Assembly (NCBI RefSeq): GCF_050942425.1
Contig: NZ_CP192063.1
Coordinates: forward strand, 496,001-560,000
DNA from: Actinoallomurus sp050942425
GTDB taxonomy: Bacteria; Actinomycetota; Actinomycetes; Streptosporangiales; Streptosporangiaceae
Length of the DNA stretch: 64,000 nt
Direction: 5' to 3'
How positions within the stretch are numbered: the first letter of the stretch is position 1; each line of letters opens with the position of its first letter. Positions 63,721 through 64,000 of this stretch are shown piece by piece. A program made the position numbers and the translations under genes. The notes beneath the pieces were generated by a model. It had not been told where the DNA came from. It did not search any database and worked only from the letters and a program-made list of their open reading frames with translations.

Positions 63721-63866
63721 CACCTGCCGACGCCGTAGATGGAACTGTTTCAGCGCGGCCGGCAGATCGACCGCCGTGACGGTGGGGATGGCGCCGATGG
63801 CGAGTCAGCAACGGGTCTCACCGACAGCGGCCGCCACCTCGGAGTGGGCTCGTTCGGCGGCGCCTA

Positions 63867-64000
63867 GGGCCTGTCTCGAAGTCCCCGTCCGTAGCGAGCG
63901 GTGTCCAGGTGGTGCCTCGCAAGGCGGAGGAGGGAGTCAGCCCGGTGTTGGCTGGCGACCGACGACAACGCGGCGAGGCGCCGCCTGGACGCCGCGCAGT
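63867..64000. mobile_element. MITE, second copy, truncated by the window end
   Basis: It begins GGGCCTGTCTCGAAGTCC, preceded by CCTA, and matches the reverse complement of the 34428-34587 element over 134 bases with a few changes (for example CCCGGTGTTGGC for CCTGGTTTTGGC). The last 26 bases lie outside the window. Confidence 0.9.

Overview
The window is high-GC DNA with actinobacterial features: GTG starts are common, there are many lipoprotein and twin WYL-type regulators, Ser/Thr kinases with extracellular sensor domains, an F420-type deazaflavin oxidoreductase fold, and a Glu-Asp-Phe tRNA trio. It is probably a soil actinomycete of the Streptosporangiales/Thermomonosporaceae kind, but the genus cannot be fixed from sequence alone. 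All homology calls below come from recognising families by eye, not from searches.

Layout. (1) 1-7.7 kb: secreted surface proteins. Two divergent ice-binding-like (DUF3494 + Ig) genes share a 919-bp inverted repeat. They are followed by a 1208-aa dimethylformamidase-beta-like protein with three DUF4082 repeats and by a secreted beta-helix protein. (2) 7.7-9.3 kb: a WYL regulator divergent from a RidA-family gene, with a palindromic operator between them and a strong terminator after ridA. (3) 9.5-25.2 kb: an accessory region. It has a 1.04-kb direct duplication carrying a lipoprotein gene, a frameshifted reductase, two toxin-antitoxin loci whose toxins are both broken, an IS30 fragment, a monooxygenase relic, a secreted peptidase-like hydrolase, an SGNH esterase, an SNF2 helicase, two integrase C-terminal pieces, and a ladder of partial copies of the tRNA-Phe 3' half. 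It ends at the intact tRNA-Phe gene, so it reads as repeated integration of tRNA-Phe-targeting elements followed by decay. (4) 25.2-34.4 kb: core-type genes (tRNA-Glu/Asp/Phe, metallophosphoesterase, zincin, MFS, PspC, acyl-CoA dehydrogenase, VOC protein with a second WYL regulator and operator, Ser/Thr kinase). (5) 34.4-37.7 kb: small disruptions, with a 160-bp MITE, a LysR relic, and an ABC permease whose ATPase has been deleted. (6) 37.8-50.6 kb: M1 peptidase, an NAD synthetase/SMP-30 pair, an apolipoprotein N-acyltransferase-like gene, a two-component system, DUF4189 and DUF4232 surface proteins, and a TetR/MFS efflux pair with a double operator. (7) 50.7-61.3 kb: a tightly overlapping Hsp70 operon (unknown protein, Hsp70, TPR-TM-OmpA protein, degenerate-J/zinc-ribbon membrane protein), followed by a beta-helix lipoprotein, a second receptor-type Ser/Thr kinase, an FHA protein and a membrane-anchored HTH protein. 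(8) 61.7-64 kb: a TnpB-like RuvC nuclease gene with a structured 3' end, then a second copy of the MITE running off the window.

The best candidate for an undescribed system is the Hsp70 operon with its adjoining kinase/FHA/HTH genes. Its parts suggest an envelope-linked chaperone machine with its own J-like partner and a peptidoglycan-anchoring subunit, next to phospho-signalling proteins. The second candidate is the TnpB-like gene and its possible guide-RNA end. The third is the tRNA-Phe integration ladder, which records several generations of one element family.
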